Positions 1 to 13,760 are shown, counted from the stretch's first letter. The stretch: 64,000 nt of DNA from Moringa oleifera (GCA_021397835.1 JAJFZO010000889.1:620001-684000), one strand, 5' to 3'. Made by a program: numbers and translations. The notes: a model not told the origin generated them from the sequence alone.

Positions 1-2160
1 AGATCACTAAGGTATGTTTTAAATAGATTTGCAATAATGAGATAATAACCTAAGACCACCTTGTAGTGTAAAGCTACCAAATACATCCAACTAGCACCAA
101 ACATATACATACCACCTATATCCATGTCATCACCAATAGTGCCATTAATCCCTCCACCCACTCAGCCAATTTTCTTCCAACCAAATCCATGTCTTAAGTT
201 AACCCATCCTCGATATAAACCATCATGGTAGCAATGTAGGCCACTGAGTTGTAGTAAGATGAATCGCTACCATAGAAAATAAATCATCATTCTTGAGTGG
301 TACATCAACAACATCTAACACCACAGTAGTCACAACTCCCCTAAATTTCAATAACATTCGTCCACCATCAAAATAAAGATATCTATGATATGTTATGATT
401 TAATAACTATTAATGTCAGCTTTTTTATGTTGATTGGAATAGATATGAAATGTTGAAATAGGTGTTTTGTTGATTTAGTCACTAGTTCATATCATTAAGT
501 GTTTTGTTCTAAATATTATAAATGATTTTAAATTTTTATATGGATTAATGAAATGATCATAGATGTTGAAACAATACTTGTAACTAGATTTGATATGAAT
601 ATGAAGATGGTGTTTCATGTTATCCATTAGAATTATGTTGTAGCGTTATAAAAATTTGGATGGTTGACATACTTTACTTTGTTGTAGATGAAGACAACAA
701 TTGATAATTATATTTTGTATTAAACTGTTGGTAATATAGAGGCACCATATTAAATCAACAAGGCACATTATTTACTGTTGTTTATAAATATTTTAGGATT
801 ATACTTGTTTGTGTTAAATGTAATCTAATCATTGAATCAAACAATTGAAACTATCATGTTATAGACACTTGTTTATAAACATTATCGACCACATTGAATC
901 AATAAGGAACATATCCATCAAACTTACATTTTATTGAATCACATGACAAATTTCATATTCATATATCAAAGCATAAAACTAAAGACTTGTAACACCTGCT
1001 GCATACAATATAAAATATAAAATCATAAACAACACATTGATTATCTAATAAACATAAGTAACTCTCTTATAGAAGGTGACCTTCTCTTTGAGCTTCTCAA
1101 TTGGCCTAGCAATTTTGGCAATACTTGCATTCCACGATTATAAATTAAAGGATCAAACCATTAAAAATATTCGCAAAATCAATGTTTTTACATCAAGCAT
1201 CAAGTAAAAACAAAAATTCATCATAAAATCAATTTATTTCAATACAAGTGGCCACTAGTAATTGCAAGAACTAGCAAAGTAAGATCATCAACATTTGCAG
1301 CAATAGACACCATAGTATTAATAATTACAACAACTTACAATAAAAATTTCAAAAAAATTAATGTATTTGAATAAATTGTATCATCATAATTGAATTAAAT
1401 GAAATATCATATTAAGAATTTCTTTTATTGAATAAGCACTGGTTAATTGAAACAACTGTAGTATCATAGTAATATTATCAAATTTAAATCAAATTCACTA
1501 TCATAATAAGAATTTTTAGTATTTACATTGAAAAGTTTGATAATCACTTCAATTTTAAAGATAAACAATGTGAAATAAAAATAAATAACAAAAACAGAAT
1601 TATTGATTTTATTTGAAGAAAAAATAAAGGAAAAAAATAATATCAATACTACTTTAATACTCATCTTTGATGATATTGAAGTTTCGGATTTGTTTCGTTA
1701 ATTATATATATATATATATATATGTTATATTATGTTTAAACAATGATGTTCCATTCATTACTAAGAATAAATTTTAAAGTTTTTTCCAACATTTACCTCT
1801 AATTAAACTATCAAAAGAAACCAAAATACTTTTTTAAAATTTAATATATGTTACCTCAAAATTAATATTATTATTTGAAACATAATATTTATATTAACCC
1901 CTTCACTTAAAGGTCTTGTATGTGTAAATTATATAAATAAACATAAATTTCTATACGATATAATGCATAAGATTATCTTAAATTTTAATATTTATTATCT
2001 TAATAAAATTAAAAAGAAGCATTGTTAGAACCTTAAGCATCCATACTTACATGGACGCTGTGAATTCTAGCTTTTAAGGAATCACATGATTTTAATATTT
2101 TCTCAAGGGTTTAAGGTTGCCCAAAGCCCTTTGTTTCCCCCTCAACAGCCGTGCAAAAGT
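1..2160. other. AT-rich intergenic DNA, no gene seen
   Basis: No reading frame here resembles a protein. The sequence is strongly AT-biased and includes a short (TA)n run at about 1703-1723. The last ~100 bases become less AT-rich and presumably contain the promoter and 5' leader of the nuclease gene that follows. Confidence 0.7.
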
Positions 2161-2176
2161 TCTCTGAATCAATGAA

Positions 2177-2404
2177 ATGAGGGAAACCCACTCCCAGTTT
2201 CAACTTGAAATCCCCAGAACCGTAGAAGCTGTCCCCAAGCCATGTCCATCAGACCTCTCTCGTCCAAAACCCTTCTCTCCCTGTCCTCCTCATCATTTTC
2301 ACATCCCATCTCAATCTTCATCTCCCATTTTTCTTCCTCCCCAAGCCACCCTTCCCATTCTTCCTATTCTTCCAGGCGTTTTGAGGAGGAGTCTCGAAAC
2401 GTGA
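2177..2404 (+). other. upstream ORF overlapping the nuclease start
   Basis: An ATG 65 nt upstream of the proposed nuclease start opens a 75-codon frame, different from the main frame, that runs past the main ATG and stops inside the coding region. If the mRNA leader includes position 2177, ribosomes starting there could not easily reinitiate at 2242, so it could lower translation. The peptide is proline-rich and resembles nothing known to me. Whether it lies in the transcript is not known. Confidence 0.3.
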
Positions 2405-5400
2405 GGGTCTCTGTGTGGTGGGATTTCGAGAACTGCAATTTGCCCGCGGGTGTCAATGTGTTCAAGGTGGCACAGCGCATCACAGCTGCTGTCAGAGCCA
2501 GTGGGATAAAGGGTCCCATCACAATTGCCGCCTTTGGGGACGTTTTGCAGCTCTCTAGAGCCAACCAGGAGGCGCTTTCTTCAACAGGAATCAATCTTAC
2601 TCATGTCCCCAATGGTGGGTGTTTGTTCTTTACATAGAATTGAATTAATTTGTTTATTGGTTGTGTAGAGACCTTGCAACGTGTTCTTGTTACATCTTTT
2701 TTCTTGAAAAAAGGAATTTCCTCTATATGTTGGTAGTCTGGGTGTTTGCAGTAGTTTGTTTTTGGGTACTCAGTTTAGGCTTACGGGCCTGTGTGAAACC
2801 ATAGAAATGTAAAAATGATGTTATCATATGATCACCGTCAATTTCCAAATACTTGGAGTTAGGAAAGCTGAGTACTCTGGATGTTGAAATGATATGCATA
2901 TTGAAAAGATTTGCTTTCTGGGGTGCTTATGTACAATCAGTGTACATCTCAAGATAGAAGTTCATATTATAGATGACTAAGAACACATGCAAAAGATATA
3001 AATTTTAAATGAGGTGGTTGGTCCGATTTTTCTAACAGATAATGTAAGTCTTTGGTACATTTTTTGACTGACTATGATTGTGTAGGTTATGGTCAGTTTT
3101 GATTGTTTCCTTTTTAAAGCCACATTAGGTTGTTTTTGAGGTGTGCCTATTTTTTGATATGTATTAGAACTTCAGTCTTCTTTTTCTTTTATTCCCTCAG
3201 TCTTATCCTTGCTCATTGAAGCATGCACCTTTTTTGGCTCTATTATAATTATCATTCGATAGTGGGTTAAAGCAACTGTTCTATGAGAAGTTTATCTCTG
3301 AACTCATCAAGTGGGTGAAAAGGATTATGACAGTCGGAATTGATAAATCAAGAAAATGTTGGAAGGTCTCTGAGCTACTGTGAAGGTTGATATTTCTTGT
3401 ATAAGAAAAATAAAATAAGCTACTATTTTTTGTAAATTTCAATTGCAAACAGGTTATGCTGCTGCATTTGCAAATTAGCATTTGTGCTTTCTGTAGCTAT
3501 TTATGTTTCTTCATTGAATTTGAAAGAAGTTTGTTAGCTTTTAGCGCCTGTGGTGCTGAGGGATGTATTTGGCACTTAGATTAAGCTCTTGTGCTTGGTA
3601 ACATGATAATCTGTATGTGCTTGATATCATGATACAATAACTGACTTGTATAAGATGACATATGTCCAGCAAGCCTTGTTGTGTAATTTTTTAATGTGGG
3701 CTTTGAAATGGAAAAGCTTAATTCACAGTCAAAATGAAGAGTGTGGGTATGGCCCTTTAATGGCAGGTCATTCCACTGAACAGTTGTCTAGGTTCTGTGT
3801 TGGACTGTAGCATGAGATACATAGGAGATCAGTATGGCTTTCTCTTCTCTACCTTTAGAGAAGTGGCTATCGAAATGCTTTGGTTCCTCATACAGCTGCT
3901 TAAGCAGTTGAGAGTTATCCTCCTACTCAGCTTGGGATTTCATGATTGCTGGTCATGCTGCTATTATGTTTGGTTTGAAATCACTAAATTTGCTGAAATT
4001 CATCATTTTAGTATTTACAGTGCATGATCGTTCTGGTGTAGCTTTTGGACCATTACGCAAGCAAGGAAATGTACAAATTATATGTTCTGCTTGTTGCTAT
4101 TAAACTGCTCCAGGTGGCTTTAAAATTATTGATTTCATTCAAGATCGGGTCATAACATCTGATATAATTTCCTTCCATAATTTTCTTCATACTGAATGCA
4201 AAGTTTTCTTGTTATTTAACATGAGAATGTTTATCCAATGCAGGTGGGAAGAACAGTGCTGATAGGTCACTTTTAGTAGATCTTACGTATTGGGTTTCTC
4301 AGAACCCTCCCCCAGCACATCTTTTTTTAATCTCTGGAGACAGGGACTTTGCCAGTATATTGCACCGACTAAGGATGAACAATTACAACATATTGCTTGC
4401 AAGTCCAGGATCTGCCCCTGGTGTTCTTTGCAGTGCTGCAAGTATCATGTGGCATTGGCATGCTTTGATTAGAGGTGAGAACCTGTCTGGAAAGCATTTT
4501 AACCAACCTCCAGATGGTCCTTATGGTTCTTGGTATGGACATTATAAGGAGCCTCTGGAAGACCCCTTCGCACTTGTTGACCAACCAGCATCTTTACAGA
4601 CTGAAGAATTGTCTGACCCTGATTCAGATTCCAAACTCCGTCCAGTTCCAAAGGCAGTTGTCAAGCAGATTCGTCAAATTTTAAGCTCATATCCTGAGGG
4701 AATTTCCATTACAGAACTTCGTGCAGAGTTGAGCAGAAGTACTGTGAGCATAGATAAAGACTTCTATGGATACAAAAAATTCTCTCGCTTTCTTTTAGCA
4801 ATGCGAAACATTTTAAAGCTTAAATCTGTAGGTGATGGTCAGTTTATTATATGTGGAATCACCACGAGAGCTCCTGAACCTTTGGAGGCCTCTTCTGGCA
4901 TATCTACAGGACTTGTTGCTAGAAATGGAGATCCGGATCTCAGTGTCTCCAGTAGGGTAAATGGTGATGATAGATCTGTTAATATTGCCATGGAGAGGAA
5001 GTCAGATTCATATCCATCCGCAGAGGCAGAAGTGGAAGAGCCTCTAAAGGGATTGCAGCAGACTTCTCCATCTAACAAGATTGTAAAATCTCAAGTGGAG
5101 AAGCCTCAAAGAACTGTGGAAGAGCCACTTCTAATTGATGGAAAGGACATTGAAGCAGCAAGTGCACTGGTAGGCAATGGTGAACAGGATTCTGCTTATG
5201 AAATGGGCATTTTTAAAAAGATTTGGAAACTATGGTTTGGTGATAGTCATGACAGTTCTGAGGTACGAACACGTAGCATTCTAGAAGAAAGAACCTCTAA
5301 TGCTGGAGATGTCTCTGAGAGGAAAAGTCTAAACATTACAAGAAAATGTGGTGATTCTGGCAATAGTTCTGAAAAGGTAGAAGTTGGGGGAAAATGTGCA

Positions 5401-8400
5401 GAACCACTTGGTCAAAGTGCTGATCCAGTACGTCCACTGCCATGTTCTTCAAACCATAGTGAATCAGCTGGGGACGGAAAAACAAATATCAAAGTATCTG
5501 TGAATAAATCTGGCACAAATCAGGGTTTTTTTAGTCAGATTTTAAACAGATGTAAATTTTGGAAAAGTAACCCAGAAGCTGATGAGCTAAGTGATCAATC
5601 CAGTGAAACTCGGAATAATATAACCAGTCATTCCCAAAAGTCTGAGTTGTTTATGCAGGAAACCTTCTGGAAGGACATGGAATCCTTCATGGATTCAATC
5701 AAAGCATCACTTCTGATTTCCCAGTCAAGGACCAGGTTCTCAAATTTGCTTTCCTTAGTTTTTCTGCAGTTTCTTGTTTTTGTTGTGAATAATATATTGT
5801 TACTTTATTTTCTTTACTTGCATTGGCATCACATTGAGCAGATAAAGAAATGAAAACCATTATGAAGTATCAAACATTTGTTCTCCTAACATATCTTCTT
5901 CTCATTATACAAGATCTACTGAAGGAGGGTGGGTGGGTGGGTTGGAGAAGAACAATGCTACAGGAATAGACTTGTGACATTTTTGCTTGATTTTCAGTAA
6001 ATACATTTCTGGTCAATGTTTTGTTATTTTGTAATGGCAGCAGAGAACTGAAAAATTCTAATTTCTTTCTTTACCTTATTTTCTTGGAGCAATAGGGGTA
6101 CAAATATTTTAGAAAAGTGCTAACTAGCATAATAGCACAATCATAACTTTTCAATGGAAAAAATAAGTTCAAGGTCATGTGTGTGTAGACATAAAAAAAG
6201 ATGGGATGAATTGTGCCAAGGATTGTGAACAGTCGAGATCCTAGTTAGCAGAAGCAAGATACAATAAGCTGAAGGCAGAAGGGGAAGTTCTCATTCATAA
6301 TTTTTTGGGGGGGGCGTGGAATAGGGTGTTGGATATTTCATTATGGGGCCCACATGGTTTGTTTATTTAAAAGACTAAATGATTATCTTTTATTTAAGAG
6401 ATAGCTATGAAGATAATTGTGGTTAAATAATTTTAAGAGTTCAAATTTATTAGGTCACTAGTATTAAATTAAATTTATCTTGATGGAAGATAAATATGAA
6501 AGGATTTCTTATGATCTTGATCTTCTCTCCACTCATTATAAATATCATTCTCTTCATCAAGAATGGTAAGTAGAGAAAAGGGGTTAAGGGAGAGGAACCA
6601 AGCTTCTTCAACTATCATCCTTACATGAAAACCTTTAGGAGATTGCTTCAATGGATCAAGGAATGCTTTCTTAATTAATGACTTTTTATGTGAAAGTCAC
6701 AATGCTCTAAGATCTAGGTATCAAGATTATGCATTATTAGTTTGCATAAGTAAAGAAAGATCTAACATGTGGTATCAGTGCGTGATTTAAGAGATTGTGA
6801 TTTTCCTATGAAAGTTTTTTTTCCTATGTTATTGATTTTTTTATCTACTAAGCAATTCTGGAGGTTGGAATCAATAACATCATAAAGTCACTAAGTAATT
6901 AGTTTTGACATATATATAAGGTAAGTACTTTATTTTTTAAGTTTATTCACTAGACTAATGTATGCTTTACATATTTAAAATTTGTGATGTTTATTGCTTC
7001 TAATAATTGAAAGCATTAGTTGAAATTGTTACATCGTTTGTGTATAAAGGACGTTATGGAAGTATTGATTAGTATCTATTATATGATGCAATAATTGCTT
7101 AATTTGATATCCATGGGATGAATAATCTGTTAATCACCAAAGTGACCAAATTAGAAAGTTTCCTATATAGATGTCAAATTAAATACTTATGATTATGTGA
7201 TGCTATGTATGATTTTGTCTTGACTAAATGAAGGTTTAATAATAAAATAATAAAGAATCGTCCAAAGGTTGATTAGTTATTTTATAGTCATGAACATAAT
7301 CGTGGATAACTAATATACGTAATTAGATATTTTTTACATATCCAAAGATCGTAGGCATGTCTAATTGTAGTATATTTGGTTGCCAATTATGTGAAATAAT
7401 AATAAGCATCGATTATTGTTATCATTGTATGTTGATAGATCACCAAAAGAGAACTTCAATACACACAGTATGAGTTCATGTTTGACGTTATAATTCAAAA
7501 CATTAATGTATAAATAATTATGTAATTGCAGCATCTGTTCCCGTTTATTTTAATGCGCAAGCCCTTAATATCACTTAGGTGTTATGGATCTTGATTTAGC
7601 ACTCATAATTGGTAAGCTTCTTGTTATTACTGATTCCAACAATATGAAAGAAAGGTCTTTCCATAAGGCTTGGGAAAGATCAAACAGACTAGGCCTAATG
7701 TTTATGCGAATGATGGTGGCAAGTAACATCAAATCCACAACTTGCAAAATTAAAATAGCAAAAAAATTTATGAAATTGGTGGAAGAAAGGTCCCAATTTG
7801 ACACTGCTGATATCGTTAATTGAGACATTAATAGCTAAGTTAACCATCATGAAGTTCAATGGTTCATGGACCATGCATGAGCACCTGACTGGAATGATGA
7901 ATCTAGCAGCCAAATTGGAGATCATGGGATTGGAAGTGAATGAAAGGTTTCTTGTACGGTTTATTATAAATTCTTGCCTCCTGAGTATTCCTATTCCAAA
8001 TGGGTTACAATACTAGTAAAGATAAATGGAATGTGCATGAATTACAGAATATGCTCATTCAAGAGGAAGGGAGACTAAAGCAGCAAGGATTCATACAATC
8101 AATCTCATGGGTCAACATGGAGCTGAAAAGAAAACCAAAAAGAATGATGAAAAGGCAAGCAAGGACAACATAAAGTTAATGTGTCATCTACCCCAATTCA
8201 CAAGAAGGAACGCAAAAGAGATAAGTGTAATTTCTGCAAAGAATTTGGACACTATCAAAAAGATTGCCCGAAACGTAAGGCATGGTTTGAAAAGAAAGAT
8301 AAGCCTAGTGCAATTGTATGTTTCAAATCAAATTTGACAGAAGTTCCTTCTAATCGTGGTGGATTGATTTTGGCTCTACAACTCCTGTTTCAAACGTGAT

Positions 8401-11400
8401 GCAAGGACTCCTTATGATCTAAGCCATAAGTTCAAATGAAAGTTTGTTCTTACGGGAAATTGAATCAAAACTCTAGTAGAAGCTATAGGAACCTACTGCT
8501 TAATCTTAAATACTGGACATCATTTGGATCTTTTTCAAACTCTTTATGTTCCTTCTGTTTCTAGAAAATGGATGTTTTAGTTTGTTAAAGCATAAACGTT
8601 TTATTGGTTCTAGGGTGCTATGTGATGATTTGTATAAGCTAAAGCTTGACAATCTTTTTATTGAGACTTTATTAACCTCACATCATAATGTTGGTACTAA
8701 AAATAGTTTTTCTGATGAAAATTCAGTTTACTTGTGGTATAAGCGTTTGGGTTACATACCAAGGAAAGAATGCTAAGATTAGTAAAGAATGAAATTCTTC
8801 CAGAGTTGGATTTTGTTGATCTTGGCATATCTGTGGTTTGTATTATAGGAGAATACACAAAACACACAATCAAGAAATCAGCCACAAGAAGCACACAGCT
8901 CCTTGAACTTTTCACTGATACATGTGGGCCTTTCAATGCTTCATTTTTTAGTGGAGAAAAGTATTTAATCACTTCTAGTGATGATTTTTCATGTTATGAC
9001 TATATTTATCTGTTGCATGAAAAATTTCAATCAACAGATGCCTTAAAGGTGTTCATTAACGAGATTAAGAGATAGCTGGATAGTAAGGTGAAAATTATCA
9101 AGTTTGATAGAGGTGGTGAGTATTATGGAAAATATGATGAAACTTGATAATGTCCTAGTCCATTCGTTAAATTCCCTCAAAAGCGTGGCATATGTGCTCA
9201 ATACATTATGCCGAGTACATCGCAATAAAGTGTTGTTGCAGGAAGGCATAACCACACATTAATGGACATGGTTAGGACTATGTTAAGTCATTCTTCTCTA
9301 CCATTATCTTTGTGGATACATGCTTTGAAAACCGTCATGTATTTGCTAAATAGGGTTCTTAGCAAGGCAATTCCAAAAACTCTTTTTGTAGTGTGAACAA
9401 GAAGGAAATCCAGTTTGAGGCACCTACGTGTTTAGGGTTGCCTAGCAGAAGTAAAGATCTATAATTCACGTGAAAAGAACCTGAAATGAAAGACAATCAC
9501 TATGTTTTTCATTGATTATCTAGAAAAATCTAAAAGATATAACTTTTATTGTCCCAACCATAGTACGAGAATTGTTGAAACTAAAAATGCTAGGTTCATA
9601 GAAAATGGAAACATCAATGAGAGTTTGGAAGCACGTAAAGTGGTAATCCAAGAAGTTAAAATGTAGGTTTCTTTACCTATAACTTCTCAAATTTTTCTTC
9701 CAATTGTTCAACCGGTTGACAACTTGCAAGAACAACAACTAAATGATTGAACTCCTTATGATGACATTGTTGCAAATGAACCTATATTGGATGAACTACA
9801 TGAAATAGTATTAAGAAGGTCTCAAAGGCAAAGAAGACTTGTCATTTTTTATGATTGTTTGGTTTATCTATAAAAGTCAGAATTTGACTTAGGAATTAAC
9901 AAGGATCCAGTTTCATTTTCACTAGCTTTATGCATTGTTAATTCTATGAAGTGGTAAGCTACCATGGAAAAAGTGTTAAAATCTATGGATCATAATGGAG
10001 TTTGGGATCTCGTTGAGTTGCCTAAAGATCATAAAATACTCGGATGTAAATGGGTCTTCAACACCAAACGCAATTCAAAAGGCAATGTAGAATGATATAA
10101 AGTCAGACTCGTTGCCAAGGGTTTTACTCAAAAGAATGGTGTTATAATAAGACCTTTTCTCCTGTTTCAAGAAAGGACACCTTTAGGATTATTATGGCAA
10201 TGATAGCTCATTATGACTTAGAGTTACATCAAATGGATGTGAAACTTCTTTTATAAATGGAGATTTAGATGAGGAAGTTTATATGGACCAACTTGAAGGG
10301 TTTTTGATCAAAACAAAGGAACACATGGTGTGTAAGCTTAAAAAAGTCAATATATAGACTTAAACAAGCTTCTCGGCAATGGTATCGTAAGTTCAATGAT
10401 ACCATCACTTCCTTTGGATTTAAGGAAAACATCGTTGATCAATGTATATATATGAAGGTCAGTGGGAGTAAGTTCATATATCTGGTTTTATATATTGATG
10501 ATATGTTGCTAGCTACTAACGATTTTGGTTTATTATATGAGACTAAGAAGTTTCTCTCTAATAACTTTGAAATGAAAGATATAGGTGAGACATCCTATGT
10601 GATAGGCATTGAGATATTTTGTGATAGATCACAAAGATTGTTAGGATTGTTTGAAAAAGCATACATTAACAAAGTTCTAGAGGGATTCAAACTGGAGAAG
10701 TGCTTTATAAGTGTAGTTTCAATTCAAAAGGGAGATAAATTTAGTCTTATGCAATGCCCAAAGAACAATTTGAAATGCACAAAAATGGAAAGAATTCCTT
10801 ATGCATCTATTGTTGGCAGCTTGATGTATGCTTAAACTTGTACTAGGCCAGACATCAGTTTTGCTGTTGGAACGTTAGGCAGGTATCAAAATAATCTAGG
10901 CCTACATAATTGGAAGGCTGCAACAAAAGTATGGAGATACTGCAAAGAACAAAGGATCACATGCTCACTTATAAAATATCTAATCATCTAGAAGTGATTG
11001 GATATTCAGATTTTATTTATGTTGGATGTGTTGACACAAGAAAATCCACATTTGGCTATTTGTTCTTTTTAGCTGGAGGAGCGATCTCATGGAAAACGCA
11101 AAATAGTCTGTTATTGCTACATCCACTATGGACGCTAAATTTGTGGCATGGTTTGAGGCCACCATTGATGATTATGGTTGCTAACATTATTTCAGGGCTT
11201 GAAATTGTCGATAGTATCGCCAAGCCATTGAAATTTTATTATGATAATTTTGCAACAGTCTTCTTTTCAAAAAACGACAAGTACTCAAAGGGTACTAAAC
11301 ATATAGAAGTTAAATACTTAGGCGTTAAAGAAGTTCAAAAACAAAACGTGTCAATCGAACACATTAGCACCAACTTTATAATAGCAGATCCATTGACAAA

Positions 11401-13666
11401 AAGATTATTGCCAAAGACATATAAAGAACATGTCGAAAGAATGGGCATCATTGGGCGTCATTATTGACATTACGTTACTACTTTATGCTTTTATGTATTT
11501 GACACTGACCTCAATTAAAGATGGTTTCTGATACGCATATTTGAATATCTTGTTTCTTATCGTTGGTATGTACATGAATGAATTATGTGAGTTAACCAGG
11601 ATTTGTGTTCAATAATGACATTATTGTTGGACCATTATGATACATCTCATTAAGAGTCATATTGAGTTTGAAACTAGTAACGTGATACATAGAAAGGACT
11701 ATGGGGAATTAATGGTATACGACTGCTTGGATCTTTATTAGGTTTACTTAATGATGATTGCCAACATGACCTATATAAGAAGGATATGGCTCTTATATTA
11801 TGCATATTATGATAATATCATATCACATGAGTCAAGTTGGAGAATGTTAGATATTTTGTTTTGTGGCCCACGTGGTTTGTTAATAATTATCTTTTATTTA
11901 AAAGACTAAATAATTATCTTTTATTTAAGAGATAGTTATAAAGATAATTGTGGTTAAATGATTTTATGAGTTTAAATTTATTAAGTCACTTGAAGAGATA
12001 GTATTTAGATTAAACTTATCTTGATGGAAGATAAGTATGAAATTTCTTATGATCTTGGTTCTCTCTTCACCCATTAGAAATATCATTCTTTTCATCAAGA
12101 ATGGTAAGCAGAGAAAAAGGGTGAAGGGAGAGAAACCAAGCTTTTTTAATTGGAAAACCTTCAGGAGATTGCTTCAATGGATCAAGGTATGCTTTCTTGA
12201 TTAATGACTTTATATGTAAGTCACAATGCTCTAAGATCTAAGGATAAAGATTATGCATGATTAGTTTGCATAAGTAACGAAGGATCTAACATAGGGGAGT
12301 GTTAGTGACTTCTGCACCTTCACACAATAGTCATGCAGATTGTCATGAACCCAAACAGTTTTAAAGGGAACTGTATCAGTAGTGAAATAGAAATTATAGA
12401 AATTGTTCTTGATCTTTGCCAGTTTTGGTAGTTTCTGTGAAAGATCATATGTTAATCTTTCATCTGCTATTGTTTTTTGTCAGGGAACAAATGGCAGAAA
12501 ATCTGCAGGAGGAAGGGCCTTTGCCTCTTAAAGATCTCACCCATGTTGATGTCCTTCACTTGGTAGATTTGTTGATATCAGAGAAGAAATGGGTTGAAGA
12601 ATGCCCCTCCCAAGCATCACCATTCAGAATTGCTCAGCCTTCTGTGAAGGGATCTGGTTTGGGTCATTCTTGTGCCACAAATGGGCTGAGATCTATTTTC
12701 TTGGGCACACGGTCACAGTCTGATTTTCAGGGAGAACATGATGGAAAGAAAGAGGTCCAGGATATTTCTCAAGCTGGGGTTTCTGAATCTGTTGTTAACA
12801 GGAAACCTTCAGACCGGTCTAGAAGTGAGATATTAGTTGACTGTCAAAACCTTGTGAAAGAGATACAGAAGGCCTACCCACAAGGGTATAATTTGGGTTC
12901 CTTCAGGAGAATCTTCTTGCAGAGGTATGGTTATCCTCTTGATATTCAGAAGCTTGGTTACCAAAAATTGACATCCCTATTACAGATAATGCCTGGAGTG
13001 AGGATAGAATCCACTTTTATCCTTCCTTCTAGCATGGCCACTGATGATTCTGGCTCAGAAACTGCTTTTCCTAATCTTCAAGAACACACCGGCAGTCATG
13101 CAATAGGTAATTCAGATGGTGAATTATCTAACACGCCAATGAGACAAGATGATTTGGACTCTCCATGGGAGGAGCTAGGGCCAGTTTCTAGTGGTACTTC
13201 TAGTAGAAAGGAGTTAAAATCAGCAGTGGGTAGAAGAGTTGACGAAACGAAAAGAAAACCAATTCCTGATTATGAGCCATCTCTTTCAGATGATGACTTT
13301 TCGGAACAAGAAGGGGAAACTTCACTTGTAAAGCAAACAGAAGGGAAAAAGAAGCCGGGAATAAATGAAGAGGATAGCTCATTGTTGCAAATCCTGGATT
13401 CATGGTACAGCAGTAAGGAAAGTGATGATAAGAAGGAGAAGCCGGAGGATATTGATGGTATATTTGATGCAGATGGTTCAAAGTCATCTTTTTTACCTGG
13501 AGTGGGCAGCAGGGATGAAACTAGTTTGGGGAGTTGTGGTCGGAAGCAAAGAGTGCAAAGAAGCTATTCTTTTGTTGCAGACTCAGTTGACACTAACAAG
13601 AATAAGTTGATTGATGGCATATTAGGTAGCTTGAAGAAATCAAATGAGTCGAGGATGCAGGGTTGA
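2242..13666 (+). CDS. MNU2: NYN-domain/LOTUS putative mitochondrial nuclease (MNU1/MNU2 family)
   Basis: Three exons join in frame: 2242-2614, 4244-5735 and 12484-13666, all with GT-AG introns, giving 1015 aa. Residues 1-50 are Ser/Arg-rich with almost no acidic residues, like a mitochondrial presequence. The NYN (PIN-like) nuclease domain covers about 55-200, with acidic residues in WWDFENCN (Asp61, Glu63) and SGDRDF (Asp157, Asp159). A first OST-HTH/LOTUS domain lies at about 261-332 and a second at about 742-805, separated by a low-complexity Ser/Glu-rich linker. The C-terminus is acidic. Arabidopsis MNU1 and MNU2 (At5g64710, At5g09840) have this architecture and are known to act in 5' maturation of mitochondrial transcripts. 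Intron 2 is 6.7 kb because it contains a copia element. ATG 2242 is chosen because it supplies the presequence. The family call is firm; assignment to MNU2 rests on the MED26c neighbour. Confidence 0.88.
5927..5941 (+). promoter_or_regulatory. perfect G-quadruplex motif in nuclease intron 2
   Basis: GGGTGGGTGGGTGGG: four G3 tracts joined by single-T loops, the classic highly stable parallel quadruplex motif. It sits on the sense strand about 190 nt downstream of the exon 2 splice donor, so the pre-mRNA would carry it too. The motif is read directly; folding and function are inference. Confidence 0.6.
6327..6767 (+). repeat. 5' LTR of intronic copia element
   Basis: 441 bp, bounded by TGTTGGATA and GATCTAACA. 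It differs from the 3' LTR by dozens of substitutions and several indels by eye, indicating an old insertion. I did not make a formal alignment. Confidence 0.9.
11845..12291 (+). repeat. 3' LTR of intronic copia element
   Basis: 447 bp, bounded by TGTTAGATA and GATCTAACA and followed by the TAGGG duplication. Near its start it has a local duplication of a ~20-bp ATTATCTTTTATTTAA segment that the 5' LTR has only once. Confidence 0.9.
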
Positions 13667-13760
13667 GGCTTACCACATTTCTTTCTATTGATTGGTAGTA
13701 ACGTTGTGTTCCTGCCGTTGGGATATAATGAAAGTTACTTATGATAAACGATGTCACTTG

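Larger units (their letters stand above)
6327..12291 (+). mobile_element. complete but decayed Ty1/copia LTR retrotransposon in nuclease intron 2
   Basis: A 5965-bp element in the same orientation as the host gene, flanked by 5-bp target-site duplications TAGGG (6322-6326 and 12292-12296). LTRs begin TGTT(A/G)GAT and end GATCTAACA. A primer-binding site matching initiator-tRNA-Met copia sites (TGGTATCAG) is at 6770-6778 and a short purine-rich tract precedes the 3' LTR. Domains in copia order: gag with a C-x2-C-x4-H-x4-C zinc knuckle (8226-8267), GAG-pre-integrase (about 8650-8770), integrase core fragments (about 8880-9400), reverse transcriptase with YIDD intact (10491-10502), and RNase H (10910-11467). 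Many frameshifts and stops break the polyprotein, so it is non-autonomous and old. Host exons on both sides still join in phase, so it is tolerated as intronic DNA. Confidence 0.92.
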
